Program-made: the position numbers and the translations under genes
Assembly (NCBI GenBank): GCA_900547785.1
Contig: URIB01000001.1
Span: 124,001-188,000, forward strand
Length of the DNA: 64,000 nucleotides
Source of the DNA: an uncultured Dialister sp.
GTDB taxonomy: Bacteria; Bacillota; Negativicutes; Veillonellales; Dialisteraceae
Direction of reading: 5' to 3'
Notes under the pieces: generated by a model
What the model was told of the DNA's origin: nothing
Databases searched by the model: none
What the model saw: only the letters and a program-made list of their open reading frames with translations
In this document: positions 8,440 through 16,233 of the stretch, piece by piece
Layout of the letters: every line of letters begins with the position of its first letter
How positions within the stretch are numbered: the first letter of the stretch is position 1

Positions 8440-9511
8440 GAAAAAATCGGAAAAAGCATCGACCGATGCCCAGAGGTCGTTTCTTGATTGGATAGGATCG
8501 TTCGGTTCAGAAGATATCGGGGTTGATTTCGGGACATCCAATATTGTCATTTATGTAAAAAATAAAGGCTTGGTATTTCCGGAAGCGTCGGCGGTAGCTA
8601 AGTATAAAAAAAACGGTAAAATATTTGCCCACGGGATCAAAGCTGATGAAATGGAAGGGCGGGTACCGGGAGAAATTGAAATTATTCGCCCGATAGAAAC
8701 GAGTGCCGTTGTAAGTTATTCCGAAGCGGTGTATCTTTTAAATTCCGTAGTCAATCAATCCTATTTAAAGGGGATGTTCTTTCATCCTCGTTTGCTTATG
8801 TGTATTCCCCGGGGGATATCGGGGGTACAGCGCAGAGTTTTGCTCGAAGCATCTGTTGCGATCGGGGCGCGGAAAACGGTTCTTATAGACCAGCCTTTAG
8901 CGGCGGTTATGGGATTGGGCGTAAAGACGAAGAATATGAAAGGTATGCTTGTTGTAGATATCGGCGGCGGCTCGGTTAAAGCGGCCGTTATTTCCAAGCA
9001 TGGAATTATAACAAGCAATTTTTCCGGAGAAGCGGGACTTAAGATGGATGAGGCGGTTGTCAAACTGATGATGGACAATCATCATGTACGCATCAGCAGA
9101 AAATCGGGCGAAGCACTGAAAATTGCTTTAGGAATCGAATGGGACGTAAACAAGCGCTCTAAAGTGCATGAAGTTTGCGGAATTTCCGCTATGACGGGAG
9201 TGCCGGTAAAAATTGCCGTTACAAGTGAAGATGTGGCACAAGCGCTAAATCCCGTGATGTACCGGCTGTTTTCCCAAGTGACTGAGATTATTCACCAAAC
9301 GCCTCCGGATATTTTGGAAAATATACGAGAGAATGGAATTGTACTGATCGGCGGGGGCGCTCAGTTAAAGGGGCTTGCCGAAATGCTCCGGATGGTAACG
9401 GACATGCCTGTCCGTGTAGCGGATCATCCCTCCTATGTCAATGCAGTAGGAGCCGGCTCCGCTTTGGAATATATGGATTATTTTCGCGATTCTTTACAAG
9501 ATTTGCATTAA
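8414..9511 (+). CDS. Divergent MreB-family actin-like protein
   Basis: A 365-residue MreB/Mbl homologue. The actin-fold motifs are phosphate 1 ([14 protein letters not shown]), phosphate 2 ([14 protein letters not shown]) and an adenosine motif ([13 protein letters not shown]). MreB filaments guide cell-wall synthesis on the inner membrane. It departs from typical MreB in phosphate 1, where DLGTANT is usual, and in an N-terminal extension of about 25 residues, so it could be a specialised paralogue. The TTG at 8414 has AGGAG six bases upstream and overlaps murA by 26 bases, indicating coupling. The ATG at 8426 is the alternative start. Confidence 0.85.
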   Translation: MSVSMKMDKKKSEKASTDAQRSFLDWIGSFGSEDIGVDFGTSNIVIYVKNKGLVFPEASAVAKYKKNGKIFAHGIKADEMEGRVPGEIEIIRPIETSAVVSYSEAVYLLNSVVNQSYLKGMFFHPRLLMCIPRGISGVQRRVLLEASVAIGARKTVLIDQPLAAVMGLGVKTKNMKGMLVVDIGGGSVKAAVISKHGIITSNFSGEAGLKMDEAVVKLMMDNHHVRISRKSGEALKIALGIEWDVNKRSKVHEVCGISAMTGVPVKIAVTSEDVAQALNPVMYRLFSQVTEIIHQTPPDILENIRENGIVLIGGGAQLKGLAEMLRMVTDMPVRVADHPSYVNAVGAGSALEYMDYFRDSLQDLH

Positions 9512-9516
9512 GTCGG

Positions 9517-9544
9517 AGGAAGTCAGGGCGGCTTCCTTTTCTGC
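9517..9544 (+). terminator. Possible weak terminator
   Basis: AGGAAG / CTTCCT with a nine-base loop is followed by TTTTCT. The stem is only six pairs, so read-through is likely. Confidence 0.45.
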
Positions 9545-9629
9545 TTTATCGATCAAAGACTGCAAGATGTGAAAAGATTGAAAAAATGTTAAAATAAAAA
9601 GAAAATGTGTATGAAAGTGAGGATATACG

Positions 9630-9929
9630 ATGAAAAAGATGATAAAGACGGGAATAGCGGTTGCAGCCGCTTTGGGCATTTGCGTAGCTGTTATCGCTTA
9701 TGGGGCGGGGCTGATTGAACAGAAATCCGTTTTAGAAGGAACGGTTATTTCTACAGTCACGCCGGGAACTGCCGTTCACGAAGGAGATGTCCTGGTGACG
9801 GTCAATTCTTTAGCGGGACCGGTTCCGGCGGCTCGTGCGGAAGCGGATGGAGTCGTGAAAGAGGTTCTGGTGGCGAAAGGACAAAAAATACATAAGCAGG
9901 ATCCGGTTGTGATGGTAGAGGCGCGTTAA
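9630..9929 (+). CDS. Membrane-anchored biotinyl/lipoyl-like domain protein
   Basis: A 99-residue protein. Residues about 8-28 form one membrane helix. The rest reads as the two halves of a lipoyl-like barrel sandwich: GTVISTVTPGTAVHEGDVLV and GVVKEVLVAKGQKIHKQDPV. The MKM lysine motif needed for biotin attachment is missing, so it is more likely a structural hammerhead, as in HlyD/MFP adaptors, than a carrier. It lies 13 bases before the S55 peptidase gene and is probably in the same operon. Confidence 0.7.
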   Translation: MKKMIKTGIAVAAALGICVAVIAYGAGLIEQKSVLEGTVISTVTPGTAVHEGDVLVTVNSLAGPVPAARAEADGVVKEVLVAKGQKIHKQDPVVMVEAR

Positions 9930-9942
9930 ATAGGAGAAGAAA

Positions 9943-11868
9943 ATGATTTTTCGGAAAAGCAGATATCAATCTTTGGTCATGGCCGTTTGTCTTTCTCTGG
10001 GCGGATATATGTCTACGGCGGGCGAAGAATTTCTTCCCGTTTCAGAAGTACAGGAAGGAATGCGCGGCTATGCCAAGACAGTAGTTCACGGTACAGATAT
10101 TGAAACTTTTGATGTGGATGTATTGGGCGTTATGAAAAAGAAAGGGGCCACCGGCGGCGATTTAGTACTTGTCAAGGTGTCGGGACCTTTGATTGATAAG
10201 ACGGAAGGGATTGCCCAAGGAATGAGCGGAAGTCCCGTATATATTAACGGAAAACTTTTAGGGGCGGTGGCTTATGGATTTCCCCAATCAGGGGGAAGAA
10301 TCGGAATGGTAACTCCCATTTCGGATATGCTGGATCTTTGGATGGTTCATGACCGTAAATCCGCTTTTATGCCGCCTGTAGAAGAAGGATTGGTTCCTAT
10401 ACAAACGCCGCTCATGGCGTCAGGTTATGATGAAAGAGCATTGGCGTATCTGGCGGAAAAGATGGAAAATTTTCACATGGTTCCGTTTTCGGCGGCTTCG
10501 GTGAATCAAGACGATACGGCAAGACCTTTGGAAGCGGGCGGAGCGGTAGCGGCATCTTTGGTAACCGGAGATTTGAAATTGGGAGCCATCGGCACCGTTA
10601 CCTATGTTGACAAAGATCATATGGTGGCTTTCGGGCATCCGTTCATGAATAAAGGTTCATCTGATTATTTCATGCACAATTCTTATATATTTACCGTGAT
10701 TCCGAGTAAAAATATTCCGTTTAAGTTGGGGTCCGTCGGGGCGGAAATCGGCATAGTGAACCAGGACCGCGGAGCCGGTATTGCCGGTATAAGCGGAGTA
10801 AACCCCAATTTTGTCACGCTCCACACTTCCGTTACGGATAAAGATACGGGAAATGAAAGAAATTTGCATGTACGAATGATTCAAAACGAGTCGCTGCTTC
10901 CTACATTATCCGCAACGTCCATTTATAATGCGATGAGTAATGCTATGGACCGGAGAGGTGACGGAACGGTTTCCTTTACGTATACACTGACTCCCGAGAA
11001 TTTAAAACAAAAGCCGTTTACAAGAACAAACATGTATTGGTCATCTAAAGACATTGCCGAGAGAAGTGTAGATGAAATTTATCAGGTTGTTAAATTATTG
11101 GAGCAAAACCGGTTTGAAAGTTATCCGCTGAGAAATATTTCCATGAAAATGGAAGTGACGAAAGAACGGAGAACCGCACAGCTTTTGGATGCTTCCGCTT
11201 ATCCTGTCGTGGTCAGTCCGGGAGATACTATTTATGTCCGTGCCCGCCTGCAGGCGTGGAGGGGAGATATTTTTTATAAAGAAATATCTTTTACCGTGCC
11301 GAAAGATCAACCTTTCGGAGAAATGATTCTGGAGGTACGCGGCGGCGGAGTGGTACCTCTTCCTTATTTGATCCAGCAGCAAAAATATAACTTAACCGAT
11401 GAAATTATTAACAGGCTTCATGTATACAAAGATTTTGACGAACTCTATACCAAGCTTTTGAAAGAAGATCAAAACAATCAAATTGTGGTAGAAATTATAG
11501 ATCCTGAAGTAAGCATGGTATCCAAAGATAAAAATGAAGGAACAAAAGCGGAAATTCAGAATAAGGCGGCCGATAAAGATCCCGCATATCTGAAAGGCAA
11601 AGAAGAAACAGGAGAGAAAGACAAGGAAAAAGAAGCGCCGAAGAGTAAAATAGATACGGATTATGTGATTTATGGAGACGGGCAGTTTACATTCAAAGTG
11701 ATGGCGCCGAAAGACAGAGATGCGGCTTTAAAGAAATTGGCAAAAATTGACAAAAAATTGTCTGTGGAGATGTCTACGAAAGAAAAAGAAACGGAAAAAT
11801 CCGATGACAGCAAACAGGAGAGCGGAAACAAGCCGGATTCCGAAACTGATAAAAAAGGAAAAGACTGA
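9943..11868 (+). CDS. SpoIVB-type (S55) serine peptidase domain protein
   Basis: A 641-residue exported protein. After a short signal-like segment (about residues 9-25) comes the S55 domain: GMRGYAKTV (39-47) and the serine motif GMSGSPVYINGK (93-104), with FGHPFM near residue 230 as the likely His. In spore formers this peptidase activates the sigma-K pathway. Here it sits beside envelope genes and is about 200 residues longer than SpoIVB, with a Lys/Glu-rich tail from about residue 530 containing low-complexity stretches. The ATG at 9943 has TAGGAG upstream. Its substrate is unknown; a role in envelope maintenance is inferred from position only. Confidence 0.8.
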   Translation: MIFRKSRYQSLVMAVCLSLGGYMSTAGEEFLPVSEVQEGMRGYAKTVVHGTDIETFDVDVLGVMKKKGATGGDLVLVKVSGPLIDKTEGIAQGMSGSPVYINGKLLGAVAYGFPQSGGRIGMVTPISDMLDLWMVHDRKSAFMPPVEEGLVPIQTPLMASGYDERALAYLAEKMENFHMVPFSAASVNQDDTARPLEAGGAVAASLVTGDLKLGAIGTVTYVDKDHMVAFGHPFMNKGSSDYFMHNSYIFTVIPSKNIPFKLGSVGAEIGIVNQDRGAGIAGISGVNPNFVTLHTSVTDKDTGNERNLHVRMIQNESLLPTLSATSIYNAMSNAMDRRGDGTVSFTYTLTPENLKQKPFTRTNMYWSSKDIAERSVDEIYQVVKLLEQNRFESYPLRNISMKMEVTKERRTAQLLDASAYPVVVSPGDTIYVRARLQAWRGDIFYKEISFTVPKDQPFGEMILEVRGGGVVPLPYLIQQQKYNLTDEIINRLHVYKDFDELYTKLLKEDQNNQIVVEIIDPEVSMVSKDKNEGTKAEIQNKAADKDPAYLKGKEETGEKDKEKEAPKSKIDTDYVIYGDGQFTFKVMAPKDRDAALKKLAKIDKKLSVEMSTKEKETEKSDDSKQESGNKPDSETDKKGKD

Positions 11869-11875
11869 AAAAGAA

Positions 11876-11890
11876 TTGACGAACAGTCAA
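11876..11890. promoter_or_regulatory. Palindrome upstream of the mla promoter
   Basis: TTGAC-GAACA-GTCAA is a perfect 5-bp inverted repeat ending seven bases before the -35 box of the mla promoter. It could be an operator; no regulator is recognised. Confidence 0.4.
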
Positions 11891-11896
11891 AATGTG

Positions 11897-11925
11897 TTGT
11901 AAGTGACCTGTTTTTACGTTATGAT
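11897..11925 (+). promoter_or_regulatory. Promoter of the mla/outer-membrane cluster
   Basis: TTGTAA (11897-11902) and TATGAT (11920-11925) are 17 bases apart, about 40 bases before mlaE. No clear terminator follows until 28318, so this promoter may drive a very long transcript. Confidence 0.55.
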
Positions 11926-11966
11926 GTCAGTAATTGCTTGTGAAATTGCGGAAAGGGGAGTCGGGC

Positions 11967-12728
11967 ATGGAATTTCTTGAATCGCTTGGCAGAAAAACCA
12001 TAGCTATGTTTCACGAAATCGGTGCCGTTATTTTACTTCTGACCGCATCATGCAAAGAAATAAACCATTTCCGAGGAAAAGAAAGCCTCAAACAATGTTT
12101 TGATTTGGGAGTGATGTCTTTTCCTATTGTGGCACTGACCCTTCTTTTTACCGGAATGGTTCTTTCCGTACAAATTGCGGGAGAATTGACCAGATACGGC
12201 GCGGAATTTACGGTGGGGGCCATTGTAGCCATCGGTATGGGGCGTGAACTGGGACCGGTCCTTTGCGGCGTTGTACTGGCCGGCCGTGTGGGAGCGGCGA
12301 TTACGGCAGAAATCGGGACAATGCGGGTGACAGAGCAGATTGATGCGCTCCGTTGTCTGGCGGTGAGTCCTGTCGGGTATCTTGTGCTTCCCCGTTTGTC
12401 AGCCTGTATGGTCATGCTTCCGCTTCTGACCGTATTCGGCGTGGCGATTGGCGTCTTTGGCGGCATGGTTGTGGCCTCTTTGACGCATGGCGTGTCGTCT
12501 TATACATTTTTACATTCCTTGGATGTCTATTGCGTTCCCTCCGATTTATATATGGGGGTTATCAAATCAGTTATATTCGGCATGATTGTAGCCCTGGTAG
12601 GCTGTGACAGAGGAATGACATGTGAGCCGGGCGCCGAGGGCGTCGGAAAAGCGACGACCCAGTCGGTTGTATATTCCATTATCATGATTTTTGTTGCCAA
12701 CTACCTGCTTTCCTCGGTGCTGTTTTAA
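11967..12728 (+). CDS. mlaE: MlaE-family phospholipid ABC transporter permease
   Basis: A 253-residue inner-membrane permease of the MlaE/YrbE family with five or six hydrophobic segments and the family core GRELGPVLCGVVLAGRVG followed by AEIGTMRVTEQIDAL. With MlaF and MlaD it forms the complex that moves phospholipids between the inner and outer membranes. I chose the ATG at 11967 because AAAGGGGAG lies upstream; the frame runs 11 codons further back with no site. It heads a three-gene set with mlaF eight bases downstream. Confidence 0.93.
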   Translation: MEFLESLGRKTIAMFHEIGAVILLLTASCKEINHFRGKESLKQCFDLGVMSFPIVALTLLFTGMVLSVQIAGELTRYGAEFTVGAIVAIGMGRELGPVLCGVVLAGRVGAAITAEIGTMRVTEQIDALRCLAVSPVGYLVLPRLSACMVMLPLLTVFGVAIGVFGGMVVASLTHGVSSYTFLHSLDVYCVPSDLYMGVIKSVIFGMIVALVGCDRGMTCEPGAEGVGKATTQSVVYSIIMIFVANYLLSSVLF

Positions 12729-12736
12729 GGAGACAT

Positions 12737-13498
12737 ATGATTGAAGTAGAGCATGTATATTTATCTTTCGGTCAAAGAGAAATATTGCGGGATGTAAATC
12801 TAAAAATTAACGATGGCGAAACAATGGTCATTCTCGGAGCATCCGGCTCAGGGAAATCCACATTGCTGAAACTTATCATTGGTTTGCTCAGACCCGATTC
12901 CGGGACAATACGTATTGATGGGAAAGGAATATCTTCATACACAGAGGCGGAAATGAATGAAGAGCGGCGTCGTATGGGCATGGTATTCCAATATTCGGCT
13001 CTGTTTGATTCAATGAACGTCTTTGAAAATGTTGCGTTCGGGTTAAGGCAGCATACAAAAATGAATGAAGAAGAAATCAAAAAAAATGTGGAAGAGAAGT
13101 TGGGAATGGTAGGATTACAAGGAACAGGGGCACTGCAGCCGGCTAATTTGTCCGGCGGAATGAAAAAACGTGTAAGTCTTGCCAGAGCCATTGCGCTGGA
13201 ACCGCAAATTATTTTGTATGATGAACCGACAGCGGGACTTGATCCCATACGTTCAACGGATATCAGTTTATTGATGAAACAAATGCAGCAAAAAATGAAA
13301 GCAACCAGCGTGGTCGTCACCCATGATCTCAAATCAGCGGAAATGATTGCCGACAGAATGGCATTTTTATATAAAGGATCCTTTTTGGCAGTAGGACGTC
13401 CTGAAGAACTTTACAGTTCGGGAGACGGCAGGGTGAAACAGTTTATCAACGGGTGGCCCTCAGATGATACGGGTGAAAAAGCGGGTGATGTCGGATGA
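12737..13498 (+). CDS. mlaF: MlaF-family phospholipid ABC transporter ATPase
   Basis: A 253-residue ABC ATPase with Walker A GASGSGKST (about residues 34-42), signature LSGGMKKR, Walker B IILYDEPTAGLDP and the switch histidine in VVTHD. LSGGMKKR in place of LSGGQ is typical of the MlaF group. It is the cytoplasmic energy source for MlaE. Its last four bases overlap mlaD (ATGA). Confidence 0.95.
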   Translation: MIEVEHVYLSFGQREILRDVNLKINDGETMVILGASGSGKSTLLKLIIGLLRPDSGTIRIDGKGISSYTEAEMNEERRRMGMVFQYSALFDSMNVFENVAFGLRQHTKMNEEEIKKNVEEKLGMVGLQGTGALQPANLSGGMKKRVSLARAIALEPQIILYDEPTAGLDPIRSTDISLLMKQMQQKMKATSVVVTHDLKSAEMIADRMAFLYKGSFLAVGRPEELYSSGDGRVKQFINGWPSDDTGEKAGDVG

Positions 13499-14643
13499 AA
13501 TGGTCTACAGAAGCAAAGGTGGGGGTATTTTCCCTTATGGGGATTCTTGTTTTTGCGATTATCATGATTCAGTTGAGCGGTACCGTTTTGTTCGGGAAAA
13601 GCGGATTTCGTGTGACGGCTTATTTTAAGGAAGCGGAAGGGATAGAACCGGGAAATCCGATTCATTATGCCGGTGTGGACGTGGGAATGGTTGACCGCAT
13701 TTCCATTGAAAATGGAGAAGCGGTTTTAAAGCTGCGGCTATATAATGACACGAAAATCCCAAGAGATGCCGACTTTTCTATACAGACCAGCAGTGTCATG
13801 GGCGGCCGTTTTATCAAAGCATCCGGCGGTCACCGGGAGCGGGGCTACCTGGAAGATGGAATGACCGTGCAGGGGCAGGCTACACCCGGGATTGATGCAG
13901 CTATGGACAAAATGGACAAGTTAATGGTATCGGCACAAACAATGCTGGATGGAATTAACACAATCATTGGAGATCCGGCGGCACAAAGAAATATGAGGAA
14001 CAGTATAAATCATTTTGATGCCGTTTCCGAAAATTTGGCGATTTTAACCGCACAAGGCATACAAATAGCCAATCAGATAGAAAGTGTGACATCACAAATG
14101 AATGGGATGCTGTATCAGTTAAATGGTGACGGAAAAGCGGCAGCGGATACGAGAAAAATTATAGAAAATTTAGCGGCGGCATCAGAAAATGCAAAGGTCA
14201 TTTCGGGAGATGCCCGTCAGTTATCGGACAAGCTGCATACCTTGATGAGCCGTGATAATTTGTCCCTGTCGGGAGAATTGTTATATAATACTAAAGAAGA
14301 CAATTATTCGCCGAATGTATCTTTGTGTATGGGAGATAAATCCTTTATGTTTTTGGGGGTTGAGTCTTTTACCAATATACCTGTATACAATGCACAATAT
14401 GGAAAGCGCCGGGGAAATGTAGAATTTCGGGGAGGAATCATCCGGAATAAACTGGGAATAGGGTCATCTTATGCTTCGGAACGATGGAAGTTTGATGCCG
14501 ATTTGTTTAACCCCAACGACTTGACCATGCGTCTGAAAGCGGCATATGAAATATATCCGGATTTGTATGCTGTCGGGCAGTCTATTTTTCCTCATGACCG
14601 TCGTGGCGGGGGAGAATATATAGGTCTGGGATATACCTATTGA
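13495..14643 (+). CDS. mlaD: MlaD-family MCE protein with barrel-like C-terminus
   Basis: A 382-residue substrate-binding component. One N-terminal membrane helix (about 8-28) precedes an MCE domain (about 38-120, YFKEAEGIEPGNPIHYAGVD), then a helical region (130-255) that would form the channel stalk. The last 125 residues alternate polar and hydrophobic positions, as in beta-strands, and end in an aromatic (GLGYTY), as outer-membrane barrels do. Proteobacterial MlaD lacks this part. A trans-envelope MlaD with a C-terminal barrel has been reported for Veillonella parvula, and this protein fits that plan. Confidence 0.92.
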   Translation: MKWSTEAKVGVFSLMGILVFAIIMIQLSGTVLFGKSGFRVTAYFKEAEGIEPGNPIHYAGVDVGMVDRISIENGEAVLKLRLYNDTKIPRDADFSIQTSSVMGGRFIKASGGHRERGYLEDGMTVQGQATPGIDAAMDKMDKLMVSAQTMLDGINTIIGDPAAQRNMRNSINHFDAVSENLAILTAQGIQIANQIESVTSQMNGMLYQLNGDGKAAADTRKIIENLAAASENAKVISGDARQLSDKLHTLMSRDNLSLSGELLYNTKEDNYSPNVSLCMGDKSFMFLGVESFTNIPVYNAQYGKRRGNVEFRGGIIRNKLGIGSSYASERWKFDADLFNPNDLTMRLKAAYEIYPDLYAVGQSIFPHDRRGGGEYIGLGYTY

Positions 14644-14671
14644 TTCATAATTGCGGAAGGGATAAAAAATA

Positions 14672-16198
14672 ATGAAGAAGATGAATAAAGCCATAGTAGC
14701 CGTATCTTTATTAGGGATTCTTTCTGCTTCTACGGTGGTAGAGGCGAGAAATCAAATACACGGAATGACGGATCCGGAATTAACCAAGAAAGCCATTGAA
14801 GCACAAATGCGGAAGCCGGAAAATGTACGCACTGTTAATTTTGACAACATGCTTCTCAAAGAAAACTTGGGGGATATTGTTGTAGAAGAGAAAAATTCTC
14901 CGGCAGAAACCAGAAATATTGATTTAAGAACGGCAGTTGCTTCGGCAGTCAATAATAACCGGGCAATTCGTCTTTCCGAACTATCTTTGGAGGACGCAAA
15001 AGCCACAGTTCGTAAAACGGCAGCCGCTAAAAATCCGTCTTTCGGATACAGTTGGAAACGGGTGGATCATAAAGCACAGACGGTTCCGACCGTGGTGGGA
15101 TATCGTTTCAATGAAACGGAAAAAAAGGTAGAACCGGTTGTGCAGTTTATAAATACAGGAACGCACGCCTATACACAGTCATTGAGTCTGAATTGGCCTG
15201 TTTGGACCGGGGGCGCAGTCGAAGGAGCAATCGATGCGGCACGATACGCGGAAGATATCGCTCATATCAATATTTACCAGACGGAGGCGGATATTAAATT
15301 AGAGGCGGTCAAGGCTTACTATCAATATCTGGAAATGAACAATCTGGCGGTTATAGCGGATGAAGCTGTCAAAAACCTGGACGGGCATATGAAAAATGTT
15401 CAGCAGCAATACAATGCCGGAATTGTAGCCAAACTAGATGTACTGTCTTCCAATGTATCACTGTCAAATGCAAAAAAAAGCAGTATCTCGGCCAATAATG
15501 CCCGTAATTTAGCGGAGGCGAATCTGAATAATGTGATGCGGATTCCTATGGATACAAAATTGATTCCACTGGATACGACATTTCCGGAACCCGGGTTTGA
15601 TATTACGATGGAAGAAGCCATTGCAATCGGACAAAAATATCGATGGGAGCTGATTAAAGCCGATTATAATGTCCGGATAGCAAAAGAGCAGATCAGAATT
15701 GCCAAGGCGGGTTATCTGCCTACTGTCGCTATTGGCGGCGGTTACGGATGGGATACAGCCGGGTTTGACGGATTTGATAAAGATAAATGGTCCGTCTACG
15801 GGGTCGTCAACTGGAGCATATGGGACGGCGGAGCAACCGATGCGAAAATTAAAGGAGCCAAAACGGGATTAAAAACAGCGGAAGAAATATTGCTCCAGGC
15901 GAGAGAAAAAATAGAGCTTGAAATCCGTCAGGACTATCTGAGCGTATTAGCGGCAAAAGAGCAGATCAGAGCTGCGGAAGCTTCGGTAGCGCAAGCGGAA
16001 GAAGCTTATAAAATTGCGACCATCAGATATCGATCAGGGGTAGGAATCAATTTGGACGTTCTTGATGCCCAATTGGCATTAAACCGGGCAAGAACGAATT
16101 ATGTAACCGCTTTATATGATTACAATATCGGGCTCGCCACTTTAGAACACGCCATGGGCTTACCTGCCGTTGCTTATACTGAAATTATTAAGAAATAA
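14672..16198 (+). CDS. TolC-family outer-membrane efflux protein
   Basis: A 508-residue exported protein with a signal peptide (about 1-25, ending VVEA) and two OEP repeats at about residues 90-290 and 310-500. The repeated helix patterns include GIVAKLDVLSSNVSLSNAKK and its counterpart GVGINLDVLDAQLALNRART, the internal duplication typical of TolC. Trimers form an outer-membrane barrel with a long periplasmic helical tunnel. No adaptor or inner-membrane pump lies beside it, so it probably serves exporters coded elsewhere. It starts 28 bases after mlaD and is co-directional with the whole cluster. Confidence 0.9.
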   Translation: MKKMNKAIVAVSLLGILSASTVVEARNQIHGMTDPELTKKAIEAQMRKPENVRTVNFDNMLLKENLGDIVVEEKNSPAETRNIDLRTAVASAVNNNRAIRLSELSLEDAKATVRKTAAAKNPSFGYSWKRVDHKAQTVPTVVGYRFNETEKKVEPVVQFINTGTHAYTQSLSLNWPVWTGGAVEGAIDAARYAEDIAHINIYQTEADIKLEAVKAYYQYLEMNNLAVIADEAVKNLDGHMKNVQQQYNAGIVAKLDVLSSNVSLSNAKKSSISANNARNLAEANLNNVMRIPMDTKLIPLDTTFPEPGFDITMEEAIAIGQKYRWELIKADYNVRIAKEQIRIAKAGYLPTVAIGGGYGWDTAGFDGFDKDKWSVYGVVNWSIWDGGATDAKIKGAKTGLKTAEEILLQAREKIELEIRQDYLSVLAAKEQIRAAEASVAQAEEAYKIATIRYRSGVGINLDVLDAQLALNRARTNYVTALYDYNIGLATLEHAMGLPAVAYTEIIKK

Positions 16199-16233
16199 TC
16201 TGTTTATACAATTTACCATATCAGGAGTCAATT

